From contig NZ_CP094534.1 of assembly GCF_022811645.1 (NCBI RefSeq), forward strand, positions 124,001-188,000: a DNA stretch of 64,000 nt, read 5' to 3'. The notes beneath the pieces were generated by a model, which was given only the letters and a program-made list of their open reading frames with translations, did not search any database and was not told the origin of the DNA. Positions 8,165 through 15,930 of the stretch are shown in pieces. This DNA is from Hymenobacter monticola. Its GTDB lineage: Bacteria > Bacteroidota > Bacteroidia > Cytophagales > Hymenobacteraceae. Both the position numbers and the translations under genes were made by a program. Within the stretch, counting starts at the first letter, position 1; each line of letters starts with the position of its first letter.

Positions 8165-8719
8165 ATGCTTGCCAAACTCCGCCTCCCCGTCCTTTTTCTC
8201 ATCCTGCTGCTGGCCGGCTGCCGCGCCGGTGGCCCCGGCACGCCCGCCAAAACCGTGGCGTCGTTCTTCTCGAAGTACGAAAACCGCGACGGCTTCAAAG
8301 CCACTGAATGGTCGGCCGACCTGCTGCAGCGCCTGGCTCTGGTGAAAGCTGCCAAACTTCTCGGCGGCTCCGACCTCACCAACGGCATCACCGGCATTCG
8401 CTCGGCCCGCGTCATCAGCTTCACGCCCACGTCGTCATCGGCCAAAGAGTTGGCCGCGCAAGGCCTGCGAGCCGAAGCCGCTGGCATCCTCCAAAACAAC
8501 AAGTACGACCCGTTGTCCACGGCCGGCTTCGGCGGCAGCAACTACGCCATTTCCACCCGCGGCTCCGGCAACAGCGTGTCGGAATTTGCCGCCCTCGGCA
8601 CCCTCCCCGACGTGGCCGATTCCTTCGTGCTGGTGTCGGTACAAGGCAATTTCACCAAGTCGCAAGTGGAGGCGCTAGGCAAGTACCTGCCGCAGATTGT
8701 GCAGGCTACAAGCAAGTAG
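8165..8719 (+). CDS. DUF4252-like lipoprotein
   Basis: This 184-residue protein has a lipoprotein signal LLLAGC (Cys19). The mature part fits the DUF4252 plan: an opening VASFFSKYENRDGFKATEWS, a central RVISFTPTSS, and a closing DSFVLVSVQGNFTKSQVEALGKYL. The family is common in Bacteroidota and has no known activity. A perfect hairpin terminator follows immediately at 8724. DUF4252 is my best match from memory; a generic lipoprotein is the fallback. Confidence 0.75.
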   Translation: MLAKLRLPVLFLILLLAGCRAGGPGTPAKTVASFFSKYENRDGFKATEWSADLLQRLALVKAAKLLGGSDLTNGITGIRSARVISFTPTSSSAKELAAQGLRAEAAGILQNNKYDPLSTAGFGGSNYAISTRGSGNSVSEFAALGTLPDVADSFVLVSVQGNFTKSQVEALGKYLPQIVQATSK

Positions 8720-8723
8720 TCGT

Positions 8724-8791
8724 GGTTGCCGATAACAAAGAAAGCCCGCCCAGCTGCGTAGCTGGGCGGGCTTTCTTTGTTATCGGCAACC
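8724..8791. terminator. Bidirectional terminator
   Basis: A perfect inverted repeat with arms of about 31 bases around TGCGTA, including AACAAAGAAAGCCCGCCCAG and its complement with TTTCTTTGTT. It separates two convergent genes (8165-8719 and the aminopeptidase gene) and should stop both. Confidence 0.9.
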
Positions 8792-8796
8792 AGATT

Positions 8797-10092
8797 TTAG
8801 CGGCCTGCAGCCATCAAATCCTCGATGGTATCGGCTTGCAGCGGGATGTCAGCCATCAAATCCTCGTTGCCGCCGGGCGTGATGAGGATGTCATTTTCCA
8901 GACGAATGCCCAGGCCTTCCTCGGGAATGTAGATGCCCGGCTCGATGGTGTACACCATGCCCGGTTCAAACACACGGTACTTGTAGCCCACGTCGTGCAC
9001 GTCGAGGCCCAGGTAGTGGCTGGTGCCGTGCATGAAATATTTTTTGTAAAGCGGCGCGGCCGGGTCCTGATTTTTAACGTCCGACGCATTCAGCAGGTCG
9101 AGCTTGATGAGCTCCTGCTCCATGCACTCGCCCACTAGGCGGTGGTATTCTTCAATTTCGGCGCCGGCCACGAGGCGCGTTTTGGCGAAAGCCATTACAG
9201 CCAGCACCGACTCGTAGACCTGCCGCTGGCGAGGGGTGAACTTGCCGTTGACCGGGATGGAGCGCGAAAGGTCGGCCGCATAGTTGGCATACTCGGCGCC
9301 GAAGTCCAGCAGAATCACGTCGCCGTCCTGGCACTGGTTGTCGTTGGTGGTGTAATGCAGCACGTTGGCGTTTTTGCCGCTGGCCACAATGCTGCCGTAG
9401 GCCGGCCCGCGGCTGCGGTTGCGCATGAACTCGTGCACGATTTCGGCCTCAATCTCGAACTCCCACACGCCCGGCTTCACGAAACCCAGCAGCCGCCGAA
9501 ACGCCTTGCCCGTGATGTCGCAGGCTTGGCGCATCACCCGGATTTCCTCGGGGCTCTTGATGGCGCGCAGCTGGTGCAGCAGGCGCGCGGCGCGGCGGTA
9601 GTTGTGCAGCGGGTACTGGCTTTGCAGCATCTTGATGAAGCGGGCGTCGCGCGTTTCCACCTCCACCACGGCCCGAATGTGCTCGTTCGAGTTCAGGTAC
9701 ACATTTTCGGCCTCGTTCATCAGCGCAGGCAGCACCGACTTGAAGCTGTCGAGCCACATAATGGTGCGGATGCCGGAGTTCTGCCGGGCCTCGTCCTTGG
9801 TCAGCTTGTAGCCTTCCCAAATGAGAATGTGCTCGGAAGTCTCCTTCAGAAACAGAATTTCGCGGTGTTGCGGCAGGCGCGCATCCGGAAAAATGACCAG
9901 AATGCTTTCCTCCTGGTCTACCCCGCTCAGGTAGAAAAGGTCGTTGTTTTGCCGGAAGGCCATCGTGCCGTCGGCGTTGGTGGGCATGATGTCGTTGCTC
10001 TGGAAAAGGGCCAGCGAGGCCGGCGGCAGCAGCTCGCGGAAGCGGCGGCGATTTTCCACAAAAAGCTCGGGGGCGAGGGGGGCGTAGCGCAT
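8797..10092 (-). CDS. pepP: Xaa-Pro aminopeptidase (M24 family, aminopeptidase P)
   Basis: This 431-residue protein has the creatinase/aminopeptidase P layout: an N-terminal AMP_N domain (FRELLPPASLALFQSND, DLFYLSGVDQEESILVIFPD) and a C-terminal pita-bread metallopeptidase domain. The metal ligands are visible: Asp pair in LLDFGAEYANYAADLSRS, His in MHGTSHYLGLDVHD, and Glu in YTIEPGIYIP and IRLENDILIT. It should remove N-terminal residues before proline in the cytoplasm, with two Mn or similar ions. The ATG at 10092 is used; a TTG two codons upstream is possible. The gene converges on the DUF4252 gene across a perfect terminator. Confidence 0.96.
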   Translation of the reverse strand: MRYAPLAPELFVENRRRFRELLPPASLALFQSNDIMPTNADGTMAFRQNNDLFYLSGVDQEESILVIFPDARLPQHREILFLKETSEHILIWEGYKLTKDEARQNSGIRTIMWLDSFKSVLPALMNEAENVYLNSNEHIRAVVEVETRDARFIKMLQSQYPLHNYRRAARLLHQLRAIKSPEEIRVMRQACDITGKAFRRLLGFVKPGVWEFEIEAEIVHEFMRNRSRGPAYGSIVASGKNANVLHYTTNDNQCQDGDVILLDFGAEYANYAADLSRSIPVNGKFTPRQRQVYESVLAVMAFAKTRLVAGAEIEEYHRLVGECMEQELIKLDLLNASDVKNQDPAAPLYKKYFMHGTSHYLGLDVHDVGYKYRVFEPGMVYTIEPGIYIPEEGLGIRLENDILITPGGNEDLMADIPLQADTIEDLMAAGR

Positions 10093-10173
10093 GGGCAAGA
10101 AGTCGGTTAGGAATGCGGGCGCAAGTTAGGCCGGCTGCCCTTGCAACGCCCCGCGCACCACCGCAGATACCGC

Positions 10174-10207
10174 AAAAAAGCCCCTGCCGATGTGGCAGAG
10201 GCTTTTT
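10174..10207. terminator. Terminator hairpin
   Basis: AAAAAGCCCCTGCC and GGCAGAGGCTTTTT pair around GATGT. On the minus strand it ends in a T run and lies just past the stop of the repeat-rich gene at 10229-10678. Confidence 0.8.
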
Positions 10208-10228
10208 GAAAACGGCATTGCAACGACC

Positions 10229-10678
10229 TTACATTTTGGTTTGGGTCGTTTTCACCGTCGTTTTGTTGGCTTTGTAGCGCATGTCGGGCGTGCCGTCAGC
10301 TTTCACGGGGCCGGTGGTTTTGGTCATTTTGTTTTCCTTGTAGCGCATGTCGGCGCTGCCGTCGGCCTTCACGCGGGTGCTGCTCGAGGTGGAAGACTTC
10401 GTCATGCCCGAAGGCGTGGTCATGGTGCTCGACTTGGTCATCGAACCCGAGTTCTTGGTCATGGTGCTCGACTTCGACATACCCGCCGGGTTCTGCATCG
10501 TGCTCGACTTCGTCGTCACTTTCGTGCCGGGTTGGGTCGTCTTGGTGGTCGTCATTTTCGTCGAGCTGCTGCTCGACGTAGCGGCCGGTGCGCTCTGCGC
10601 GGGTACGGTTGTTTGAGCCACGGCGGCCGTGCCACCTAACAAGCTCAGGGAAACGAGGAAACCGAGGATGCGTTTCAT
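10229..10678 (-). CDS. Secreted Ser/Thr/Lys-rich repeat protein
   Basis: This 149-residue protein has a clear signal peptide (ending AVAQ). The rest is low-complexity Ser/Thr with internal repeats: SKSSTMTKNSGSMTKSST, TKSSTMTTPSGMTKSST, then two copies of VKADGxxDMRYKxNK (residues about 106-143). The KADGxxDMRYKxNK unit recurs in small secreted Bacteroidota proteins in my experience, but I know no function. Its basic, Ser/Thr-rich make-up suggests an extracellular or cell-envelope location. The single open frame ends in a terminator at 10174-10207. Confidence 0.75.
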   Translation of the reverse strand: MKRILGFLVSLSLLGGTAAVAQTTVPAQSAPAATSSSSSTKMTTTKTTQPGTKVTTKSSTMQNPAGMSKSSTMTKNSGSMTKSSTMTTPSGMTKSSTSSSTRVKADGSADMRYKENKMTKTTGPVKADGTPDMRYKANKTTVKTTQTKM

Positions 10679-10901
10679 GTTGAAATTGTAAAAAAGGGTG
10701 AGAAATGAGCCTGCTACGCGGCGTCGCCCGGCATGGTTGAGGTAAAGCAGTCCTATTTCAGCAAATCACATTTGCCCGCTACTCACACCCATCGCGACGA
10801 ACAATTCCATCCATTTGGAAGGCGCTGTCATTGCACATATTAAGGAAAAGCCTTACCCCCATTGCATTTTTTTAACATATTTAGATTTTGTATTACTTTA
10901 T

Positions 10902-10932
10902 TTTGGATAGATATTATCTGCTACTACTTTAG
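10902..10932 (+). promoter_or_regulatory. Bacteroidota-type promoter
   Basis: TTTG (10902-10905), 19 bases, then TACTTTAG (10925-10932), one mismatch from TAnnTTTG. It is 45 bases ahead of the ATG at 10978. The region 10679-10977 has no gene; its right third is AT-rich, which fits a promoter zone. Confidence 0.6.
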
Positions 10933-10977
10933 TGCACATTCTAAGAGCTCACTTTCACGCTTCATACGCCCTCATCC

Positions 10978-11358
10978 ATGAAAAAATACCTCTACTCCTT
11001 CGTCCTCGGGGCAACGTTGATTTTTGCACACGGCGCCGCGCAGGCCGCCGGCTTCCCGGCCACGCCCGACAACCCCACCGAAATGCAGCGCAAGGCCGCC
11101 GCAGCCGAACGCAAAGCCGCCGCCCGCGAAAAAGTAGCCGCTGCCAAGCAGGTTTCTAAACTGAAGAAACTTTCGGTAAAATCGAACCGATTCGCCGCCA
11201 AAGTGGAGCACGTGATGCTCGTGGTGCTGGGCCTGGAAGAAAGCAAAAGCGTGACCTCGCCCCGGCAGCTCCGCCGCCAGCTGCACGGCCACCAAAAGCA
11301 ACTGAAGCTGCACGCCAAAATGCAGTCGCGCGCCCGCCGCGGCCGCGCCCACAACTAA
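10978..11358 (+). CDS. Small secreted Ala/Lys-rich protein
   Basis: This 126-residue protein has a signal peptide ending AQAAG. The mature part begins with a probable helix rich in Ala, Lys, Arg and Glu (MQRKAAAAERKAAAREKVAA), has one hydrophobic stretch HVMLVVLGLEE, and ends in a strongly basic His/Lys/Arg tail (QLHGHQKQLKLHAK, RARRGRAHN). I do not recognise the family. It has its own promoter 45 bases upstream and a perfect terminator downstream, so it is a single-gene unit. Confidence 0.72.
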   Translation: MKKYLYSFVLGATLIFAHGAAQAAGFPATPDNPTEMQRKAAAAERKAAAREKVAAAKQVSKLKKLSVKSNRFAAKVEHVMLVVLGLEESKSVTSPRQLRRQLHGHQKQLKLHAKMQSRARRGRAHN

Positions 11359-11384
11359 TCGCCCTTCCCAAAACACCTGAACAG

Positions 11385-11419
11385 AAAAAGCCCCTTGCCG
11401 CACTGGCAAGGGGCTTTTT
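11385..11419. terminator. Bidirectional terminator
   Basis: AAAAAGCCCCTTGCC and GGCAAGGGGCTTTTT form a perfect hairpin with a 5-base loop between two convergent genes (10978-11358 and trxA). Confidence 0.92.
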
Positions 11420-11441
11420 ATATGAACAAGGCTGCGGGGGC

Positions 11442-11771
11442 TTAGGCCGTCACCTGGGCTTCAAGTTTCTGGGCGAGCACGTGCTTGGGCACAGCACCCA
11501 CTTGCTTATCCACGATTTGGCCGTTTTTGAACACCAGCAGCGTGGGAATGCTGCGGATGCCGAACTTCATCGAGGTCTGGGGGTTGGCGTCCACGTCAAC
11601 TTTGCCCACCACGACTTTGCCTTCGTATTCGCCGGCCAGTTCTTCTACCACGGGGCCTACCATGCGGCAGGGGCCGCACCATTCGGCCCAGAAGTCTACC
11701 AATACCGGTTTGTCGCCGCCGATGATTTCTTCGAAGTTGGCGTCGGTGATTTCAATTGCTTTGTGTCCCAT
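11442..11771 (-). CDS. trxA: Thioredoxin
   Basis: This 109-residue protein is a canonical cytoplasmic thioredoxin. The active site is [13 protein letters not shown], the cis-proline lies in [13 protein letters not shown], and the C-terminal [15 protein letters not shown] is typical. There is no signal peptide. It reduces protein disulfides and serves ribonucleotide reductase and peroxiredoxins. The ATG at 11771 gives the standard length. A TACCTTG-like -7 element lies about 70 bases upstream but lacks a clear -33 partner. Confidence 0.97.
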   Translation of the reverse strand: MGHKAIEITDANFEEIIGGDKPVLVDFWAEWCGPCRMVGPVVEELAGEYEGKVVVGKVDVDANPQTSMKFGIRSIPTLLVFKNGQIVDKQVGAVPKHVLAQKLEAQVTA

Positions 11772-11954
11772 TTCGATTGGGGTTGGGGGTTAAATAAAGG
11801 TCTGGCGTATACGGCCAATGGGGTCGCAAGGTAGCAGATTGGAGGTAAAACAGCGTAGGCAGGGGAAAGTTCAGAAGCGTAGGCTTCGTCTGTAGCGTCG
11901 GCGGCGGACGGCGTGTTTTCCTATCTGAAAGGCCAAAACGGCATGCCGAAGGTC

Positions 11955-12044
11955 GTAGCACGAGTACCCCGAAGCTCCTGCTTCGGCTTGCGTCTGCATC
12001 GTTCAACGCAAGTCGAAGCAGGAGCTTCGGGGTACTCGTGCTAC
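11955..12044. repeat. Intergenic palindrome, family C (GTAGCACGAGTACCCCGAAG)
   Basis: Arms of about 33 bases (GTAGCACGAGTACCCCGAAG, continuing CTCCTGCTTCG) mirror each other around a loop with CGTTCAACG. A close copy lies at 53155-53262. It sits between dnaE and trxA. Confidence 0.85.
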
Positions 12045-12059
12045 AACGTTAAACAACCG

Positions 12060-15000
12060 TTAAATCAGCGTGCACACCTCCATTTCTAGTTCTTTCATCT
12101 TCTCAATGAAGGCTTTGGGCTCAATCTGGAAGCGGCGCGAGAACATGTCGACGGCCAGGTGCTCGTGCGGCTCCACAAACTGGATTTCGAGGCGCTTGCC
12201 GCCGGGGGCGTGCTCAATGGCTTCTTCCAGCCGGTCGAGCATGGGGCCGGTTACGGTGCGCAGGTCGAGACGCACACGCACGCCTTTGCTACGCTTCTCG
12301 GCCACGTCGGCCAGCGGCTCCATCGTGAGGATGCGCAGGTCCCACTGGTCCTGGGTGTGGCGGCGCAGCTCCTGCTTGAGGCGCACGTACATGGGCGGCA
12401 CCTGCTCGTTGGGGTAGTTGCGCGGGTTGATGAGGGGCGCAAACTTGGTGTAGTCGTCGCGGAACAGCGCCGGGCTGATGCTCGATTCGTAATCTTCGAG
12501 GGTGAAGGTACAGAAGGGCTGGCCGGTTTTGGTGGTCTTGAACAGCACGTTGGTGATGAGGCCAGCCACCGCCATTTCCTTGTTCTTTATTTCTTCCACC
12601 TTTTCCAGGCCGCAGGTGCAGTAGGCGTCAAGCTCCAGCTTGTAGCTATCCAGCGGGTGGCCCGATAGGTAGAAGCCCACCACTTCCTTTTCGCGGCGCA
12701 ACTGCTCGGTCTTGCTCCAGGGCTCCATCTCGTGCATTTTGGGCATGGGCGCGGCCACCGCCCCAAAGGCGCCCGCCCCAAACAAGCTGTGCTGGGCCGA
12801 TTCCTTGGCTGCGGCGTGCTGCTGGCCCACCCGCATGGCCTTTTCAATGAGGTTCTGGTCGCCGGCGGGCGCGTCGAGGTAGAGGCGACGGTGCTTGCCA
12901 AAGCCATCGAAGGCGCCGGCCTGGGCCAGGCTTTCGAAGGTTTTCTTGTTCACGGTGCGCAGGTTCACGCGCTTGGCGAAGTCGAAAATGTCGGAGTATT
13001 CTCCCGATTTCTCGCGCTCCTGCACCATGCTTTCCACCGCGAGTTCACCCGCGCCCTTCACCGCGCCCATGCCGAAGCGGATAGCGCCCTCCTGGTTCAC
13101 GTTGAATTTCAGCAGGGATTCGTTCACGTCGGGCCCGAGCACGGGCACGCCCTGCTTGCGGGCCTCCTCAATGAAGAAGGTCACCTTCTTGATGTCGCCC
13201 ATGTTGTTGGTGAGCACGGCGGCCATGTACTCGGCCGGGTAGTTGGCCTTCAGGTAACCCGTCTGATACGCCACCACCGAGTAGGCCGCCGAGTGCGAAC
13301 GGTTGAAGCCGTACTCGGCAAATTTCTCCATCACGTCGAAGACTTCGTTGGCCTTCTTAACGGGGATGTTGTGCAGCTCCAGCGCGCCCTTGGTGAATTT
13401 CTCACGCTCCAGGGCCATCTTTTTCATGTCCTTCTTACCCATGGCGCGGCGCAGCAAGTCGGCGCCCCCGAGCGAGTAGCCGGCCAGAATCTGGGCCGTC
13501 TGCATAATCTGCTCCTGGTACACCATGATGCCCTGGCTGTACTCCAGGATGGGCTTGAGCAGGTCGTGCGGGTACTCCACCTCCTCGCGGCCGTGCTTGC
13601 GGTTGATGAAGTTCGGGATGAACTGCATCGGGCCCGGGCGGTACAAGGCGTTCATGGCAATCAGGTCCTCGATGTTGGTCGGCTTCAAGTCCTTGAGGTA
13701 CTGCCGCATCCCTTCGGATTCGAACTGGAACGTGCCGATGGTATCGCCGCGCTGGTAGAGCGCATACGTCTTCTCGTCGTCGAGCGGAATCTCGTCGATG
13801 TCGATTTTGACGCCGTGGTTTTTCTCAATCAGCGTCAGCGCATCTACGATGATGGTCAGGGTTTTGAGGCCCAGAAAGTCCATCTTCAGCATGCCGGCCG
13901 ATTCAATCACCTTGCCGTCGAACTGCGTCACGAGCAGGTCCGAGTCCTTCGAGGTCGAAACCGGGATGTATTTGGTGATGTCGTCGGGCGCGATGATGAC
14001 ACCCGCGGCGTGGATGCCGGTGTTGCGCACCGAGCCTTCGAGCTGCGTGGCTAGGCGCAGAATCTGGCCCTTGAGGTTTTCGGGGCTTTCGTCGCGCCGA
14101 ATCATATCGAGCTCCTGGTTTTCTGCGAAGGCGCCGGCCAGAGTGGTGCCGGGCTTGTCGGGCACCATCTTGGTGAGGTCGTTGGTGTGCGGCAGGGGCA
14201 GCTCCATGGCGCGGGCCACGTCCTTGATGCTGGACTTGGCGGCCATGGTGCCGAAGGTGATAATCTGGGCCACCTGCGTTTTGCCGTACTTACCCACCAC
14301 GTAGTCAATAACTTTCTGACGGTTCACGTCGTCGAAGTCGATATCGATATCGGGCATCGACACGCGCTCAGGGTTCAGGAAGCGTTCGAACAGCAGCGAA
14401 TACTTGATGGGGTCGATGTTGGTGATGCCCACGCAGTAGGCCACCGCCGAGCCGGCGGCCGAGCCCCGGCCGGGCCCCACGGCCACGCCAATGTTGCGGC
14501 CGTGGTTGATAAAGTCCTGGGTGATGAGGAAGTAGCCGGCAAAACCCATCGTCTGGATGATGCGCAGCTCATAATCAAGCCGTTCCTCAATCTCGGGCGT
14601 GCGCTCGGAATAGCGCGGCGGCTTGGTCATCGTCACCACGCCCTGGCCGGCGCTGGGGCCGAAGGCGCCCACGTAGGTCAGCTCGCGCAGAAATTCGTCG
14701 GCATTGGCAAAGGGCGCCGGAATGGGAAAGTTGGGCAACAGAATGTCGCGCGCCAGCTTCGGGGGCGTGATTTTGTCAACGATTTCGTTGGTGTTGTCCA
14801 CGCTCTCGGGCACGTCAGCGAACAAGTCGTTCATCTGCGCCTGCGTTTTGAAGAAGAACTGGTCGTTGGCGAACCCGAAGCGGGTGTGCGGCTTGGGCTT
14901 CTGCAGCTCCTCGTCGATGCGGCGCAGCTGGCGCTGGGCGGCCTCGTCGCGGCTGTGGTCGCGGCGCAGGTTGTCGAGCAGGTCGTACTTCACCTCGCCC

Positions 15001-15773
15001 TTGCCCGTCATCAGGGTGTAATAGTTGGTCCGAATGTCGCCCACCGGGATGCTGTGCTCCTCGCCGGTGTTCACGCACAGCAGCAGGTCGTGGGCGGCGT
15101 AGTCGGTCTGGTCAACGTAGTGCGAGTCGTTGGTGCAGATAACCTTGACGTTGTACTTCTTCGCAAAGCCCAGCAGAATCTGGTTCACGTCTTCCTGGCT
15201 TTTGCCGGTGCCGTCGAAATTCATCAGGCCGTGGCGCTGGATTTCGATGTAATAGTCCTCGCCAAACAAATCAAGCCACCACTTCAGCTTTTCCTCGGCC
15301 TCAGCTTCAGTGCCGAAGAGGATGGTTTGCGGAATCTCGGCGCCTATGCAGCAGCTCGTGGCAATGAGGCCTTCGTGGTACTTCACCAGCAGCTCCTTGT
15401 CGATGCGCGGAAACTTGGAGTATACGCCTTCAATAAAGCTCAGCGAGCACAGCTTGGCCAAATTGTGGTAGCCGGCCTGGTCCTTGGCCAGCAGCAGCTG
15501 GTGGTGGCGGGTGTCGCGCTCGCCTTTTTCCCGGCTGAAAGCCTTCTTGTGCCGGTCCTCCACCAGGTAAAACTCGCAGCCCACGATGGGCTTCACATTG
15601 TACTTGTTGGCCTCGGCCACGAAGTTGAACGCGCCAAACATGTTGCCGTGGTCGGTGAGGGCCACGGCGGGCATCTCGTCCTTCTGGGCCTTCTTCATCA
15701 GGGCCGAAATGCTGGCCTGGCCGTCGAGCAGCGAGTATTGGGTATGCGAGTGAAGGTGCGAGAACGTGGGCAT
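12060..15773 (-). CDS. dnaE: DNA polymerase III alpha subunit
   Basis: This 1237-residue protein is the replicative polymerase catalytic subunit. The N-terminal PHP domain begins FSHLHSHTQYSLLDG and includes VALTDHGNMFG. The catalytic core carries GRGSAAGSAVAYCVGIT and the triad motif MPDIDIDFDD (near residue 472), with GIHAAGVIIAPDD and the fingers region YQEQIMQTAQILAGYSLGGAD. An OB-fold region follows (GLITNVLFKTTKTGQPFCTF) and the tail ends EMEVCTLI. The length fits DnaE1 of Bacteroidota. A promoter with TTTG-N21-TATCTTTA lies 80 bases upstream. Confidence 0.98.
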   Translation of the reverse strand: MPTFSHLHSHTQYSLLDGQASISALMKKAQKDEMPAVALTDHGNMFGAFNFVAEANKYNVKPIVGCEFYLVEDRHKKAFSREKGERDTRHHQLLLAKDQAGYHNLAKLCSLSFIEGVYSKFPRIDKELLVKYHEGLIATSCCIGAEIPQTILFGTEAEAEEKLKWWLDLFGEDYYIEIQRHGLMNFDGTGKSQEDVNQILLGFAKKYNVKVICTNDSHYVDQTDYAAHDLLLCVNTGEEHSIPVGDIRTNYYTLMTGKGEVKYDLLDNLRRDHSRDEAAQRQLRRIDEELQKPKPHTRFGFANDQFFFKTQAQMNDLFADVPESVDNTNEIVDKITPPKLARDILLPNFPIPAPFANADEFLRELTYVGAFGPSAGQGVVTMTKPPRYSERTPEIEERLDYELRIIQTMGFAGYFLITQDFINHGRNIGVAVGPGRGSAAGSAVAYCVGITNIDPIKYSLLFERFLNPERVSMPDIDIDFDDVNRQKVIDYVVGKYGKTQVAQIITFGTMAAKSSIKDVARAMELPLPHTNDLTKMVPDKPGTTLAGAFAENQELDMIRRDESPENLKGQILRLATQLEGSVRNTGIHAAGVIIAPDDITKYIPVSTSKDSDLLVTQFDGKVIESAGMLKMDFLGLKTLTIIVDALTLIEKNHGVKIDIDEIPLDDEKTYALYQRGDTIGTFQFESEGMRQYLKDLKPTNIEDLIAMNALYRPGPMQFIPNFINRKHGREEVEYPHDLLKPILEYSQGIMVYQEQIMQTAQILAGYSLGGADLLRRAMGKKDMKKMALEREKFTKGALELHNIPVKKANEVFDVMEKFAEYGFNRSHSAAYSVVAYQTGYLKANYPAEYMAAVLTNNMGDIKKVTFFIEEARKQGVPVLGPDVNESLLKFNVNQEGAIRFGMGAVKGAGELAVESMVQEREKSGEYSDIFDFAKRVNLRTVNKKTFESLAQAGAFDGFGKHRRLYLDAPAGDQNLIEKAMRVGQQHAAAKESAQHSLFGAGAFGAVAAPMPKMHEMEPWSKTEQLRREKEVVGFYLSGHPLDSYKLELDAYCTCGLEKVEEIKNKEMAVAGLITNVLFKTTKTGQPFCTFTLEDYESSISPALFRDDYTKFAPLINPRNYPNEQVPPMYVRLKQELRRHTQDQWDLRILTMEPLADVAEKRSKGVRVRLDLRTVTGPMLDRLEEAIEHAPGGKRLEIQFVEPHEHLAVDMFSRRFQIEPKAFIEKMKELEMEVCTLI

Positions 15774-15853
15774 GGCGGAAGGGCTGAGTTTTGAGGGTTG
15801 AGTTTTGAGTTTTCCGCTGATTTAATTCAACCCTCAAAATTCATCCCTTATGG

Positions 15854-15886
15854 TAAAGATACCCCCGCCCGGCGGGGTTCCCCAAA
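15854..15886 (-). promoter_or_regulatory. Probable dnaE promoter
   Basis: On the minus strand TTTG (15886-15883), 21 bases, then TATCTTTA (15861-15854), one mismatch from TAnnTTTG. It points to dnaE with a leader of about 75 bases. Confidence 0.45.
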
Positions 15887-15930
15887 CCCTATTTTCCTCC
15901 GGCTTGATTCCCTGAGCGCTGCGTTTTTAC

